DNA of 7,211 nucleotides from Bacteroidales bacterium (GCA_030523385.1 JAUNIV010000013.1:7773-14983); one strand, 5' to 3'. Positions 1-6,537 are shown, counted from the first letter of the stretch. The notes: generated by a model from the sequence alone, not told the origin. Numbers and translations: made by a program.

Positions 1-1109
1 TGCCACGTGCTGCGGATCGTCTCTTCGTCCGCACCTCCGATGATTTGCCTGCGCACATCGGGAGTACCCACCAGCAAGTCGAACCACTGCGGACGGGTGA
101 AGAACCGGTCTGCTTTGCCCATTTCCTTGTAAGCCCGGTAGTAGGCAATGACATACTTCAGCGAAAAACCTTTGGGAGCGGCAGAATGTCGCAGATTGTT
201 CCCGTAGCAATATTGCCCTTTGTACATCGGATTCTTGTCGAAACCTTCCAAAGATTCGGGTTTGAAGGAGAAGGAAGAGAGACGTATGTCCGGCGAACCG
301 ATGACTTGGAAAGGATAGGGAGTGCCTCGTCCTACGCTGATGGCTGTTCCCTCAAAAGGACAGAGCGAAGGGTAAAGCGCAATGGATTGGTCGTTGGGCA
401 GGTTGGGAGAGGGCTTCACTGGCAGGGAGTAGGGCTGTCCGTGCTTCCATCCTTCTATGGGGATGACGCTGAGGCGACACTTCTTCCCGTTGGCCAACCA
501 GCCTTCGCCGTTTATCATCCGGGCCAGTTCGCCCACCGTGCAGCCGTGTAGCACGGGGATGGGATGCATCCCCACAAAGCTTTTCTGACTCTTTTGCCGT
601 ACCGGACCATCCACGTAGTCGCACGGATTGGGACGGTCTGTCACGAGGAAATCCTTCTGTTGTTCGGCGCAAGCCTCCATGACGTAGTGCATCGTGCTGA
701 TGTATGTGTAGAAGCGGGCGCCCACATCCTGTATGTCGAACACCACCAAATCTACATCGGCCAACTGCGTGGCAGTGGGCTTCTTGTTCTTTCCGTAGAG
801 CGAGAGAATGGGCAGCCCTGTGCGGGTGTCTTTGCCGTTCTTCACCGTTTCTCCGGCATCGGCATCCCCTCTGAAACCATGTTCGGGGGCAAACACCTTC
901 TTTACCTCCACGCCCGAAGCCAACAGGGTGTCGAGCAAATGCACGTCTCCCACCATCGAAGTCTGGTTGACCACCAGGGCTATTCGCTTTCCTTCCAGCA
1001 TGGGCAGCAACCGATCCATCTGTTCCGCACCGTTCACCACCGTCTGTGCGGTCAGTGCCTGTAATATAAATAACAGGTGGCAAAGCAGGAAAATGCAGTT
1101 TCTCTTCAT
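1..1109 (-). CDS. namZ: NamZ-family exo-beta-N-acetylmuramidase (DUF1343), 3' end cut by window
   Basis: Read on the minus strand from the ATG at 1109, this frame stays open to the window edge (369 complete codons). The product starts MKRNC and has a hydrophobic stretch at about residues 5-20. A probable signal peptidase I site lies after LTA at residue 21, so the enzyme should act in the periplasm. DUF1343 hallmarks appear in order: VNQTSMVG (47-54), APEHGFRG (74-81) followed by GE (86-87), VFDIQDVGARFYTY (123-136), TDRPNP (157-162), PSPNLP (233-238) and PFEGTAISVGRGTPYPF (251-267). This family (GH171; characterised in Bacillus subtilis YbbC and Tannerella forsythia) removes MurNAc from the non-reducing end of peptidoglycan fragments for cell-wall recycling. 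Family members run to about 400 residues, so some 30 C-terminal residues are probably missing here. The acidic residues E76 and E87 in the conserved block are plausible active-site residues, but that is inference. The gene is divergent from the HD-domain gene. Confidence 0.93.
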   Translation of the reverse strand, partial: MKRNCIFLLCHLLFILQALTAQTVVNGAEQMDRLLPMLEGKRIALVVNQTSMVGDVHLLDTLLASGVEVKKVFAPEHGFRGDADAGETVKNGKDTRTGLPILSLYGKNKKPTATQLADVDLVVFDIQDVGARFYTYISTMHYVMEACAEQQKDFLVTDRPNPCDYVDGPVRQKSQKSFVGMHPIPVLHGCTVGELARMINGEGWLANGKKCRLSVIPIEGWKHGQPYSLPVKPSPNLPNDQSIALYPSLCPFEGTAISVGRGTPYPFQVIGSPDIRLSSFSFKPESLEGFDKNPMYKGQYCYGNNLRHSAAPKGFSLKYVIAYYRAYKEMGKADRFFTRPQWFDLLVGTPDVRRQIIGGADEETIRSTW

Positions 1110-1121
1110 CATATATGGCAA

Positions 1122-1137
1122 TTATTTTGTAATATTG
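1122..1137 (+). promoter_or_regulatory. Candidate promoter region for the HD-domain gene
   Basis: Two overlapping plus-strand strings each match the Bacteroides -7 consensus TAnnTTTG at all but one defined position: TTATTTTG (1122-1129) and TAATATTG (1130-1137). Either would start transcription within about 15-30 bases of the ATG at 1163. The region is almost back to back with the namZ -7 box (1140-1147), so the two divergent promoters may compete. I cannot tell which box is used. Confidence 0.3.
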
Positions 1138-1139
1138 CA

Positions 1140-1147
1140 CAAAAATA
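1140..1147 (-). promoter_or_regulatory. Putative -7 box of the namZ promoter
   Basis: On the minus strand these bases read TATTTTTG, a full match to the Bacteroides -7 consensus TAnnTTTG. They would place the transcript start near 1133, giving a leader of about 24 bases before the namZ ATG at 1109. No convincing TTTG -33 box is seen at the expected distance, which falls inside the start of the divergent HD gene. The AT-rich context makes chance matches possible. Confidence 0.5.
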
Positions 1148-1162
1148 AGCAATAAATTGAAT

Positions 1163-1699
1163 ATGGATGCACTTGCTATCATTAATAAATATTATCCCGA
1201 AGATAATGAGTTGAAACATATCCTGCTGACGCATAGCCGTTCCGTGGCCGATAAAGCATTGTGGATAGCCGACCGTCATCCCGAACTCCACTTAGACCGG
1301 CAGTTTCTGGAAGAAGCGGCCATGCTCCACGATGTGGGTATCTTTCTTACCGATGCGCCGGGCATTCATTGTTTTGGCTCGCATCCTTATATTTGTCACG
1401 GCTATTTGGGTTCGGAACTGATGCAGCGCGAAGGCTTTCCGCGTCATGCACTGGTGTGCGAACGCCACACGGGGGCAGGCATGTCCTTGCAGAGCATCAT
1501 GGAACAGCAGTTGCCCGTGCCACACCGCGACATGGTGCCGGTATCGCTGGAGGAGCAGGTGGTATGTTTTGCCGACAAGTTCTTCTCAAAGACCCACCTG
1601 GACCGTGAAAAGACCGTAGAGAAAGCACTGAAAAGCATCTCACGCTACGGACAAGACGGAATCATCCGCTTCAATCACTGGTGCGAATGTTTCTTGTAA
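1163..1699 (+). CDS. HD-domain phosphohydrolase, uncharacterised
   Basis: The 178-residue soluble protein has no signal peptide or membrane segment. It carries a complete HD metal-binding signature: H24 in THSRSV, H56-D57 in MLHDVGI, further histidines at H79 (CHGYLGSEL) and H102 (ERHTGAG), and D138 in CFADKFFSKT. This pattern is typical of small metal-dependent phosphohydrolases acting on nucleotides or phosphate esters. The HDVGI form resembles the broad HDIG group. Its substrate cannot be read from the sequence. A TTG at 1157 would add two residues, but the ATG at 1163 is preferred because it is a standard start and the protein begins naturally with MDALAIINKYYPEDNEL. The gene is divergent from namZ and followed after 92 bases by lptD, which has its own promoter box, so a functional link to either neighbour is unproven. 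Confidence 0.88.
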   Translation: MDALAIINKYYPEDNELKHILLTHSRSVADKALWIADRHPELHLDRQFLEEAAMLHDVGIFLTDAPGIHCFGSHPYICHGYLGSELMQREGFPRHALVCERHTGAGMSLQSIMEQQLPVPHRDMVPVSLEEQVVCFADKFFSKTHLDREKTVEKALKSISRYGQDGIIRFNHWCECFL

Positions 1700-1754
1700 G
1701 CATTAAAAATAAATTAAATATCGGCCAAATAGTTCATAATTGGCGGATAATGCT

Positions 1755-1762
1755 TAATTTTG
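1755..1762 (+). promoter_or_regulatory. -7 box of the lptD promoter
   Basis: TAATTTTG matches the Bacteroides -7 consensus TAnnTTTG fully. The predicted transcript start is near 1769, leaving a leader of about 23 bases before the lptD ATG at 1792. The -33 position, around 1732-1735, reads GTTC, a poor match to TTTG. The box lies in the short gap after the HD gene, so lptD is probably transcribed on its own, possibly with read-through from the HD gene because no terminator is seen between them. Confidence 0.55.
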
Positions 1763-1791
1763 CCCACCAAAAGCGTAAATGAATAATGTGA

Positions 1792-4539
1792 ATGACGCCG
1801 CTAAAACGACATAGATTTATAACATTCTTACTACTATTTGTATGCTTGCTGCTTTCAGTCAGTACAGGAGCTCAGCGTAGAAAAAGAAATACTGTTTCCG
1901 GCAGTGATACTGTGAGAATAGATAGTACCGTGGTAGATACGACGAGCGTAGATACATTGCTTGCAGATACGGCTGCTCCGAAGAAGAAGCAACCGCTGGA
2001 TGCCCCTGTGGTGTATGAAGCCAATGACTCCATCGTGTTTACGGAGGGAGGATATGCCCATCTGTATGGCGAAGGAAAGGTGAACTACGAAAGGATAGAA
2101 CTGACTTCGGCTGTAATCACCATGAACATGGATAGCAGTACGGTGTATGCACGAGGCGTGCCCGATTCGTTGGGGGTAGAGACCGGTACCCCTATCTTCA
2201 AGGATGGCGAGACGCCTTACGAATCGAAGATTATGCGCTACAACTTCAAGTCGAAGAAAGGTTTCATCAATAGCATCATCACTCAGCAAGGCGAAGGATA
2301 CGTGACCAGTGAGGAAGCCAAAAAGGGTGCCAACGATGAGTTGTACCTGCGTCATGGTGTCTATACCACTTGTGACAATCACGAGCATCCCCACTTCTAC
2401 TTGCGCCTTTCCATGGCCAAAGTGCGTCCTAAGAAGAACGTAGTGTTCGGTCCGGCTCAGCTGGTGGTCGAAGATGTGCCGCTGCCCATTGCCGTCCCGT
2501 TCGGTTTCTTCCCCTTCAACAGCAGCTATTCTTCGGGATTCATCATGCCTACCTATGGCGATGAAATGAACCGCGGATTCTACTTGCGCGACGGTGGATA
2601 TTACTTTGCCATCAGTGACAAGATGGACTTGAAAGTGTTGGGCGAAATCTTCACGAAAGGTTCGTGGGGACTTTCCGCACAGTCCACCTATAATAAGAGG
2701 TATAAGTATAGCGGCAACTTCAGTGCCAGCTACCTGGTGACAAAGACGGGCGAAAAGAACATGCCGGACTACATGGTGACCAAAGACTTCAAGCTGGCAT
2801 GGAGCCATCGGCAGGACTCAAAGGCAAGTCCCAACAGCTCTTTCTCTGCCAATGTGAACTTTGCTACGAGCAGCTACGACCAGCGAAACCTGAGCAGTCT
2901 GTACAATCCGTCGCAGTATTCCAACAATACCAAGACATCCAGTGTGAGCTATTCACGGAACTTCCCGGACATAGGCTTGAACTTGTCGAGCACGTTCAAC
3001 ATATCGCAGAACACGAAGGACTCATCCATCAGCGTGACGCTGCCCGACCTGAATATCTCGCTGAACCGTATCTATCCCTTCAAGCGCAAAAAGGCGGTGG
3101 GCGATGAACGTTGGTACGAGAAAATCTCCTTGCAATATACCGGACAGATGACAAACTCCATCAGTACGAAGGACAACCTGATATTGAAGCAGGGACTGAA
3201 CAAATGGACCAACGGTATGCAGCACAAGATACCCGTCAGTGCCACATTCACCCTGTTCAAGTACATCAATGTGGTGCCCACCTTCAACTACACCGAACGT
3301 TGGTACATGCGGAAGATAGAACAAAGTTACGACCCTAATGCCCAAAGCGGAGTACGGAGAGATACCATCAACGGTTTCAATCGCGTGTTCAATTACGACA
3401 TGAGCTTGCAGGTGAACACCAAAATGTATGGTTTCTACAAACCGTGGAAGAAACTCTTCGGCGACAAGATAGAAATGATACGCCACGTCTTCACTCCCTC
3501 CGTGAGCATGAGTTATGCGCCCGACTTCAGTGCCGAGCGTTACGGCTATGTGAAGTATTACACCTACACCGACTCCAACGGCGAGGTGCGTACCCAGAGC
3601 TATAATCCCTACGAGGGCTTGCCCTATACGTTCTCGCCCAGCGGCAAGACGGAGAGCTTCACTTTCTCTGTAGATAATAATGTGGAAATGAAAGTGAAGT
3701 CAGACAAAGACAGTACGGGCGTGAAGAAGATAAGCCTCATTGACCAGTTGGGAGCCAATATCTCATACAACGCGGCTGCCAAAGAAAAGCCGTGGGGCAA
3801 CTTGAACATGAACCTGCGTCTGAAGCTGACGAAGATCTACACTTTCAACATGAATGCTACTTTTGCCACCTACGCCTACGAGCTGGACGAGAAAGGAAAT
3901 GTGGTGGATAGCAAACGCACCGAATGGTCTTACGGACGCTTCGGACGTTTCCAGGGATATAGCGGTTCTTTCTCTTACACGCTGAACAACGATACGTGGA
4001 AGAAACTGTTTGGTCCGAAAGAAGATAAGGATGATAAAAAAGACAAAGACCAAAAGAACGAAGACCTGGACAACTACACCGATGGAGAGGAAAAGCAGGA
4101 AGAAAACAATTCGGGATTGAGGAAAACGGAACAGGCTTCCGTGAGTACGGACGGCTATATGGCTTTCAAGATGCCATGGTCATTGAGCTTGAGCTACAGC
4201 TACAGCATCAGCGAGAACAGAGACCGCAAGAAATTCAACATCAAGACCATGCGTTATCCCTACAAGGTGACTCACTCGCTCAATGCTTCGGGCAACCTGA
4301 AATTGGGCAGCCGCTGGAACATCAACTATTCATCGGGCTACGACTTCAATGCGAAAGAGATGTCTATGACCACCGTAAACATCTCTCGCGACTTGCACTG
4401 TTTCCAGATGACCTGCGGACTGGTGTTCGGACCTTTCACTTCTTACAACTTCAGTATCCGTGCCAATTCAAGCATGCTGACCGATGCCTTGAAGTGGGAC
4501 CAGCGAAGCAATACGGGTAGTTCGGTGACGTGGTATTGA
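1792..4539 (+). CDS. lptD: LPS-assembly outer membrane protein LptD, Bacteroidota type
   Basis: This 915-residue protein is the outer-membrane barrel that receives LPS (lipooligosaccharide in Bacteroides) from the periplasmic Lpt bridge and inserts it into the outer leaflet. It has basic residues at 5-8, a hydrophobic core at 9-25 and a likely cleavage after TGA at 27. A low-complexity T/S/D-rich linker to about residue 65 follows. Next comes an OstA/LptA-like beta-jellyroll at about 70-230 (VNYERIELTSAVITMNMDSS, then GVYTTCDN with C194), and then PFGFFPF and SSGFIMPTYGDE, which resemble the region entering the barrel in E. coli LptD. From about 245 to the end, alternating aromatic/polar strands build the barrel, and the final Tyr (SVTWY) is the aromatic ending expected for BAM recognition. 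Residues 741-775 form a highly charged Lys/Asp/Glu insert, probably a loop. The start is fixed by an in-frame TGA directly before the ATG. Mature cysteines are only C194, C870 and C875. The family is Bacteroidota LptD, longer than the E. coli protein (784 residues). Confidence 0.93.
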   Translation: MTPLKRHRFITFLLLFVCLLLSVSTGAQRRKRNTVSGSDTVRIDSTVVDTTSVDTLLADTAAPKKKQPLDAPVVYEANDSIVFTEGGYAHLYGEGKVNYERIELTSAVITMNMDSSTVYARGVPDSLGVETGTPIFKDGETPYESKIMRYNFKSKKGFINSIITQQGEGYVTSEEAKKGANDELYLRHGVYTTCDNHEHPHFYLRLSMAKVRPKKNVVFGPAQLVVEDVPLPIAVPFGFFPFNSSYSSGFIMPTYGDEMNRGFYLRDGGYYFAISDKMDLKVLGEIFTKGSWGLSAQSTYNKRYKYSGNFSASYLVTKTGEKNMPDYMVTKDFKLAWSHRQDSKASPNSSFSANVNFATSSYDQRNLSSLYNPSQYSNNTKTSSVSYSRNFPDIGLNLSSTFNISQNTKDSSISVTLPDLNISLNRIYPFKRKKAVGDERWYEKISLQYTGQMTNSISTKDNLILKQGLNKWTNGMQHKIPVSATFTLFKYINVVPTFNYTERWYMRKIEQSYDPNAQSGVRRDTINGFNRVFNYDMSLQVNTKMYGFYKPWKKLFGDKIEMIRHVFTPSVSMSYAPDFSAERYGYVKYYTYTDSNGEVRTQSYNPYEGLPYTFSPSGKTESFTFSVDNNVEMKVKSDKDSTGVKKISLIDQLGANISYNAAAKEKPWGNLNMNLRLKLTKIYTFNMNATFATYAYELDEKGNVVDSKRTEWSYGRFGRFQGYSGSFSYTLNNDTWKKLFGPKEDKDDKKDKDQKNEDLDNYTDGEEKQEENNSGLRKTEQASVSTDGYMAFKMPWSLSLSYSYSISENRDRKKFNIKTMRYPYKVTHSLNASGNLKLGSRWNINYSSGYDFNAKEMSMTTVNISRDLHCFQMTCGLVFGPFTSYNFSIRANSSMLTDALKWDQRSNTGSSVTWY

Positions 4540-4549
4540 TGCCGTCACC
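4524..4549. other. Hairpin spanning the lptD and ung stop codons
   Basis: GGTGACG (4524-4530) and CGTCACC (4543-4549) form a perfect 7-base-pair inverted repeat with a 12-base loop. The lptD stop (4537-4539) sits in the loop and the ung stop (4545-4547, minus strand) in the right arm. It lies at the convergent junction of two genes whose stops are only 5 bases apart. No T-run follows on either strand, so it is not a standard intrinsic terminator. It may help define both transcript ends or block exonucleases. Chance is possible for seven pairs. Confidence 0.4.
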
Positions 4550-5207
4550 ACTCTATGGGCGTTTGCCCGTGTGCCTGCAAATATTCGTTGGCGCGGCTGA
4601 AATGTCTGTTGCCGAAGAAGCCGTTGTATGCCGATAGGGGAGAAGGATGTGCCGAAGCCAGCACCAAATGTTTGTTGCGGTCGATGAAAGCCCCTTTCTT
4701 TTGTGCGTATGCTCCCCACAAGATAAAAACAAGGTGTTCCCGTTGTTCCGCCAGAGTGCGAATGGCTGCATCGGTAAACTCTTCCCAACCTTGCCTTTGG
4801 TGCGAACCTGCCTGATGTGCCCTTACTGTCAGCGTGGCGTTGAGCAGCAACACTCCCTGATTGGCCCAACGTGTGAGGTTGCCCGATGCGGGAACCGGAG
4901 TGCCCAAGTCGCTTTGAATTTCCTTGAATATGTTTTGCAGGGAAGGAGGAAACGGAATCCCGTCGTTCACTGAGAAACACAGCCCATGCGCCTGTCCCGG
5001 CCCGTGATAAGGGTCTTGCCCGATGATGACTACTTTCACCTTATCGAAAGGGCATAGGTTGAAGGCATTAAAAATCAGTTTGCCCGGCGGATAGATGGTT
5101 GTGGTGCGGTATTCGTTTCTCACGAAGTCCGTGAGCTTTACAAAGTAATCTTTCTCAAATTCGGGTGCCAGATGTTCTTTCCAGCTTGCTTCTATTTGTA
5201 CGTTCAT
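4545..5207 (-). CDS. ung: Uracil-DNA glycosylase, family 1 (Ung)
   Basis: The 220-residue cytoplasmic enzyme removes uracil from DNA and begins base-excision repair. All family-1 motifs are present: the water-activating loop GQDPYHGPGQAHGLCFS (63-79) with catalytic Asp65, the PPSLQNIFKE segment (87-96), LLNATLTVR (121-129) with the uracil-recognising Asn123, and the minor-groove loop HPSPLSAYNGFFGNRHFS (187-204) with His187. The length matches the family (about 220-230). The start at 5207 (MNVQIEASWK) is chosen over an in-frame ATG 20 codons upstream because that extension is hydrophobic, not family-like, and covers the promoter. The gene converges on lptD with a 5-base gap. It follows asnA on the same strand, but a terminator and promoter lie between, so it is probably transcribed separately. 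Confidence 0.97.
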   Translation of the reverse strand: MNVQIEASWKEHLAPEFEKDYFVKLTDFVRNEYRTTTIYPPGKLIFNAFNLCPFDKVKVVIIGQDPYHGPGQAHGLCFSVNDGIPFPPSLQNIFKEIQSDLGTPVPASGNLTRWANQGVLLLNATLTVRAHQAGSHQRQGWEEFTDAAIRTLAEQREHLVFILWGAYAQKKGAFIDRNKHLVLASAHPSPLSAYNGFFGNRHFSRANEYLQAHGQTPIEW

Positions 5208-5236
5208 GAGGATGTTCGGTTTAATTAAAATGCGGC

Positions 5237-5268
5237 TAAAGATAAACGAAATCTGCAAGAAGGACAAA
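5237..5268 (-). promoter_or_regulatory. ung promoter with -33 and -7 boxes
   Basis: On the minus strand, TTTG (5265-5268) is followed after 20 bases by TATCTTTA (5237-5244). That is a full -33 match and a -7 box that departs from TAnnTTTG only at the last base. The predicted start is near 5230, giving a leader of about 22 bases. The -33 box directly follows the T-run of the asnA terminator, so the two elements share one junction. Confidence 0.6.
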
Positions 5269-5296
5269 TAAAAAAGGAGAAACTTGTTCTCCTTTT
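5266..5296 (-). terminator. Intrinsic terminator of asnA
   Basis: Minus-strand AAAAGGAGAA (5296-5287 complement of TTCTCCTTTT) and its partner form a perfect 10-base-pair stem (5287-5296 with 5272-5281) closed by a 5-base loop. In the asnA direction the hairpin is followed by TTTTTTATTT, a classic U-tract. It starts 16 bases after the asnA stop. The plus strand also has a T-rich stretch after the stem (TTTTATTTATT), so it may work in both directions. Confidence 0.85.
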
Positions 5297-5312
5297 ATTT
5301 ATTGCTGTATAA

Positions 5313-6353
5313 TCAAATAAGCTGCATCCCCAACTCTGCACACTCTTTTCGCATCTCTTCGGGCCAGATACTTGCCTGTATCTCGCCTATATGCGCTTTT
5401 TGCAGATAGAGCATACACAGGCGCGACTGGCCTATACCGCCACCTATGGACAATGGCAGCGTATCGTTCAGCAGCCGCTTGTGGAAGTAAAGCTCTTTTC
5501 TCTTTTCCTGCCCGCTCAGTGCCAGCTGGCGAAGCAAAGCCTCCTTGTCCACACGAATACCCATAGACGACAGCTCCAGCGAGCGGTTCAGCACTCCGTC
5601 CCATACCAGCAAGTCACCGTTCAGTCCCGGCAGACCAGTATTGGGGTCTATGGTGCTGTAATCATCGTAGTCCGGTGCACGCAGGTCGTGTTCCTTGCCA
5701 TCGCTCAGCTTTCCGCCTATACCTATAATAAATACGGCACCATACTTTTCAGTAATCGCGTGTTCGCGTTCCTTCGGTGTCTTGTCCGGATACATGCGGC
5801 AAAGTTCTTCGGAATGGATGAAGTGAATGTCGTGTGCCAGGAAAGGTTTGATTTGCGGATACATCTCGCACACCATGTATTCGGTGCGGCGCAGGGCAGC
5901 ATAGATACGTGTTACGATTTGTTTCAGGAAATCCACCGTGCGTTGTTCCGGGGTTATTACCCGTTCCCAGTCCCATTGGTCCACGTAGAGAGAGTGCAGG
6001 TTGCCCAACTCTTCATCGGCACGTATGGCATTCATATCCGTGTAGATTCCATATCCCGGCTCTATGTGGTATTCGGCCAAGGTAAGCCGTTTCCATTTGG
6101 CCAACGAGTGCACCACTTCGGCCTGTGCTTCTCCCAAATCCTTGATGGGGAAAGACACCGGTCGTTCCGTGCCGTTCAGGTCGTCGTTTATACCCATTCC
6201 TTTGAGTACGAACAAGGGAGCAGTTACGCGGCGCAAGCGTAGTTCCGATGACAGGTTCTGTTGGAAAAACTCTTTTATTTGCTTGATGCCCAACTCGGTT
6301 TGTTTCAAGTCGAGCAGCGGTTTGTAGTTTACTGGTTTTATCAGATAGCTCAT
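5313..6353 (-). CDS. asnA: Aspartate--ammonia ligase (asparagine synthetase A)
   Basis: The 346-residue cytoplasmic enzyme makes asparagine from aspartate, ammonia and ATP through an aspartyl-AMP intermediate. It belongs to the class II aminoacyl-tRNA synthetase fold. Visible family blocks are VTAPLFV and INDDLNGTERPVSF (43-68), EAQAEVVHSLAKWKR (75-89), SLYVDQWDWE (121-130), the GIGGKLSDGKEHDLRAPDYD stretch, DLLVWDGVLNRSLELSSMGI, and the class II motif-3-like GGGIGQSRLCM (304-314) that binds ATP. It is slightly longer than E. coli AsnA (330). The ATG at 6353 is supported by a promoter box about 32 bases upstream and by the conserved N-terminus MSYLIKP. A hairpin terminator follows the stop closely. 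AsnA uses free ammonia, unlike glutamine-dependent AsnB. Confidence 0.97.
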   Translation of the reverse strand: MSYLIKPVNYKPLLDLKQTELGIKQIKEFFQQNLSSELRLRRVTAPLFVLKGMGINDDLNGTERPVSFPIKDLGEAQAEVVHSLAKWKRLTLAEYHIEPGYGIYTDMNAIRADEELGNLHSLYVDQWDWERVITPEQRTVDFLKQIVTRIYAALRRTEYMVCEMYPQIKPFLAHDIHFIHSEELCRMYPDKTPKEREHAITEKYGAVFIIGIGGKLSDGKEHDLRAPDYDDYSTIDPNTGLPGLNGDLLVWDGVLNRSLELSSMGIRVDKEALLRQLALSGQEKRKELYFHKRLLNDTLPLSIGGGIGQSRLCMLYLQKAHIGEIQASIWPEEMRKECAELGMQLI

Positions 6354-6384
6354 TCTTTTAATGTATTGTTGTTTTAATTGTTTG

Positions 6385-6392
6385 CAAAGATA
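6385..6392 (-). promoter_or_regulatory. -7 box of the asnA promoter
   Basis: The minus strand reads TATCTTTG, a complete match to the Bacteroides -7 consensus. It implies a transcript start near 6378 and a leader of about 25 bases to the ATG at 6353. About 20 bases upstream there is no TTTG. Instead the centre of a short dyad (6404-6422) occupies that place, which would fit a promoter that depends on or is blocked by a regulator. Confidence 0.65.
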
Positions 6393-6403
6393 GATATTAT
6401 TTG

Positions 6404-6422
6404 TGATATTGCTACAATATTA
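6404..6422. promoter_or_regulatory. Dyad over the -33 position of the asnA promoter, possible operator
   Basis: ATATTG (6406-6411) and CAATAT (6415-6420) are perfect inverted repeats around CTA. One further T-A pair and a G-T wobble extend the arms to 6404 and 6422. The centre lies about 21 bases upstream of the asnA -7 box, where a -33 box would be. A dyad of this size in this place suits a dimeric regulator. Lrp/AsnC-type control is an inference from E. coli asnA. The region is AT-rich, so chance is a real alternative. Confidence 0.35.
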
Positions 6423-6466
6423 TCGAAAAATATAATCAATTTGATTTATCGTCCTTCCATTTGCCT

Positions 6467-6537
6467 GTAGGAGCAGAATATTTTTGTCCAATAACACCCA
6501 CGTTGACGTTTTCGGGCGGAAGATATTCCGCTCCTAC
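6467..6537. repeat. Long imperfect inverted repeat, REP/MITE-like
   Basis: The left arm starting GTAGGAGCAGAATATTT (6467-6483) is complementary to the right arm AGATATTCCGCTCCTAC (6521-6537). Of 17 positions, 15 are Watson-Crick pairs, one is a wobble and one an A-C mismatch. One more pair and one wobble extend it inward. The arms enclose about 37 bases. The right arm also takes part in a second, smaller perfect hairpin, GCGGAA-GATA-TTCCGC (6516-6531), and the spacer holds ACGTTGACGT (6500-6509). No open frame or T-run goes with it. It lies between asnA and the tRNA gene, outside both core promoters. Its nature is unknown; a dispersed palindromic repeat fits best. Confidence 0.6.

Noticed and set aside
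352..1182. 276-codon minus-strand frame overlapping namZ
   Set aside because: It is out of frame with the DUF1343 motifs and has a low-complexity Arg/Gly/His-rich translation. The true frame starts at 1109 and runs off the window.
1724..1744. GCCAA...TTGGC inverted repeat upstream of lptD
   Set aside because: It has only five pairs with an 11-base loop, and no T-run for a terminator. It is within chance expectation.
1855..2808. 317-codon open frame on the minus strand inside lptD
   Set aside because: It is antisense to a clear LptD coding region, its translation has no recognisable motifs, and its composition follows lptD codon positions. It is a shadow frame.
5391..6242. 283-codon open frame on the plus strand opposite asnA
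   Set aside because: asnA on the other strand is unmistakable, and the antisense product shows no domain, start signal or promoter.
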